Below, piece after piece: positions 62,685 to 64,000 of a stretch of 64,000 nt of DNA. Position numbers and translations under genes: made by a program. The notes under the pieces were generated by a model. It was not told the DNA's origin. It saw only the letters and a list, made by a program, of their open reading frames with translations, and made no database searches. The stretch's first letter is position 1, and each line of letters begins with the position of its first letter. The stretch is from Antedon bifida (Eukaryota; Echinodermata; Crinoidea; Comatulida; Antedonidae), in NCBI GenBank assembly GCA_963402885.1, contig OY727096.1:27757820-27821819 (forward strand), written 5' to 3'.

Positions 62685-64000
62685 CATGGAGAAATAAGTT
62701 AGGAAGGAGTAACATCGATGTAATGCATGGATTTTAATCCAATTAAGCACATTACATGGTCAAATGACTCCTATTAAATTGCACTGCGACCGCCCGCCGC
62801 GTTATCTCGGTTCGATCTCCTTACACACAAGGCTCCTCGCCGCTAAGTAGCAACCCCTATACCCTGTCTAACTAACAGTGGAGTACATAAATACGAACAA
62901 AAAACACATTGCATATGCGCAGTTAATTGTCAACAAGGATTCACATGCGTGTTTTATGTATTCGGATTCCGAATTTTTTTGCGAACGTACCAGTCATTAA
63001 ATCATTAAAATCAACCAAAAATAACTACTTGTTTCTTCAATTGTAAGTATTCCATTATTTTGAATATAACAACGAAACAAACACGTATTTTAATAGTTTC
63101 CCTTTGTACTGGAGTTTTAAGTTTTAGTTATATGAATAAAGGAAAGCTGTAGCTTTCATTTGATGCCTTGCATGACAGTTTCCGATGGTGTCCGGCTGAC
63201 ATACAACGAATTGAAAAGCATCGAATCTGTCCGACCGCCGAACCGAATAGCCGGAGTTAGTTCCACCGGTCGTAGTTATTTTGGTCCACCGGTCGTTGTA
63301 TTACTTAGGCCTAGCTAGGTCTAGGGCAGTTATTGTTTCGATGTTTAATTTAGGCTAGGTCTTAGATTTAAATTTTAAACCAATAAATAATAACTAACAT
63401 TAGCCATAAAATAATTACTTTCGTAGGCCTACTACTACTACTAGCTAGGCTAGGACTAAAGTACTCGACTCCTAGCTAGGGTCTAGTCCTACTAGCTAGG
63501 CTAGACCTAGGCCTACCTATTGTTCTATGTACTATTTATCATAGAGGTAATGTTAATCTACCACCTAGGGTTATGCCAAAAATACCAATACTACTATCTA
63601 GGGCCGGCCTAATTAGACTATGTTCAATAACATTAACAATAAAAAAAAGCAGGTATTTATTTTTAGTTAGCTAGCCTAGATAGTACTACTACTAGGACAA
63701 CAACTCTAGGTCATCATTCGCCATTTAAATTAAATTGCTCTTGTTTTCAGAGAACGATGACAGGACACAGTGTTTGTTTGAAACCTACTTGTCGACTTTG
63801 TGGAATTTCCAGGGCGATTCCTTCAGATCGTTCACCTTATACAAAGGACGCGTTCAAGTCTGTAATCAAGTCATGTTTTTGCTTAGATATTGATAATGAT
63901 GATCCAGAAATCCACCCACCATTTATTTGTTATTCCTGTGTGCAAAAACTGAAAAGGTGGAAGAAAGGCCACAGCAAGGACCGCAGTAAAGTGTGCAATA
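62685..64000 (+). mobile_element. Second transposon copy in direct tandem, cut by the window edge
   Basis: 62685-64000 matches 56225-57540 base for base as far as I can compare by eye (1,316 bp, constant offset 6,460). It includes the left inverted repeat, the CTAG-rich leader and the start of the transposase. The right part lies outside the window. It is either a true tandem insertion or an assembly duplication. Confidence 0.88.
63757..64000 (+). CDS. Transposase of the second copy, first 81 codons
   Basis: Same start (ATG after TTGTTTTCAG|AGAACG) and same N-terminal Cys/His region as the gene at 57297, with no visible difference. It runs off the window edge. Confidence 0.88.
   Translation, partial: MTGHSVCLKPTCRLCGISRAIPSDRSPYTKDAFKSVIKSCFCLDIDNDDPEIHPPFICYSCVQKLKRWKKGHSKDRSKVCN

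Overview
The window is AT-rich animal DNA with long introns, many minisatellites, several SINE, LINE and MITE families, and one large, apparently intact DNA transposon. The genes (an ERG-type potassium channel and a small GTSE1-like protein), the many GGCCTA/CTAG-rich stretches and the repeat families suggest a marine invertebrate deuterostome. An echinoderm is the first guess, but nothing here proves the phylum.

Positions 1-50,658 are covered by one gene on the minus strand: the 5' half of an ERG (KCNH2/6/7-type) voltage-gated potassium channel. Five coding exons were assembled by splice site and phase: 50583-50658, 48979-49209, 23521-23697, 12182-12637 and 9417-9613. They encode about 379 residues: the PAS-cap, the PAS domain and the cytoplasmic linker up to just before S1. 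A possible 57-nt in-frame cassette exon lies at 19518-19574. The membrane and pore exons were not found and should lie beyond the left edge. The introns (up to about 25 kb) carry most of the repeats: tandem arrays of 15-18, 56 and 73 bp, a nested MITE-in-SINE, a LINE 3' end sharing its tail motif with a SINE, palindromic MITEs and a tRNA-like gene.

A small two-exon minus-strand gene at 52570-53035 encodes a complete 134-residue acidic protein with a motif like the N-terminus of GTSE1. The stretch 53,036-56,217 has no recognisable gene.

The most interesting part is 56,218-64,000. A complete 6,453-bp P-superfamily transposon (56225-62677) has perfect 34-bp terminal inverted repeats starting CATGGAGAAATAA, much like the Drosophila P-element ends. 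It is flanked by GTCTGAT. It holds two convergent multi-exon genes. The first is an 865-residue transposase: a RAG1-like (or ZAD-like) Cys/His N-terminus in place of a THAP finger, a coiled coil, and a P-type catalytic core with D441, D543, D797 and E800 present. The second is a 403-residue protein of unknown function on the opposite strand. A second, apparently identical copy starts directly after the first, separated only by the 7-bp GTCTGAT, and runs off the right edge. If the assembly is right, this is a recent head-to-tail tandem insertion of a two-gene P-like element whose transposase carries a domain resembling the non-core N-terminus of the V(D)J recombinase.
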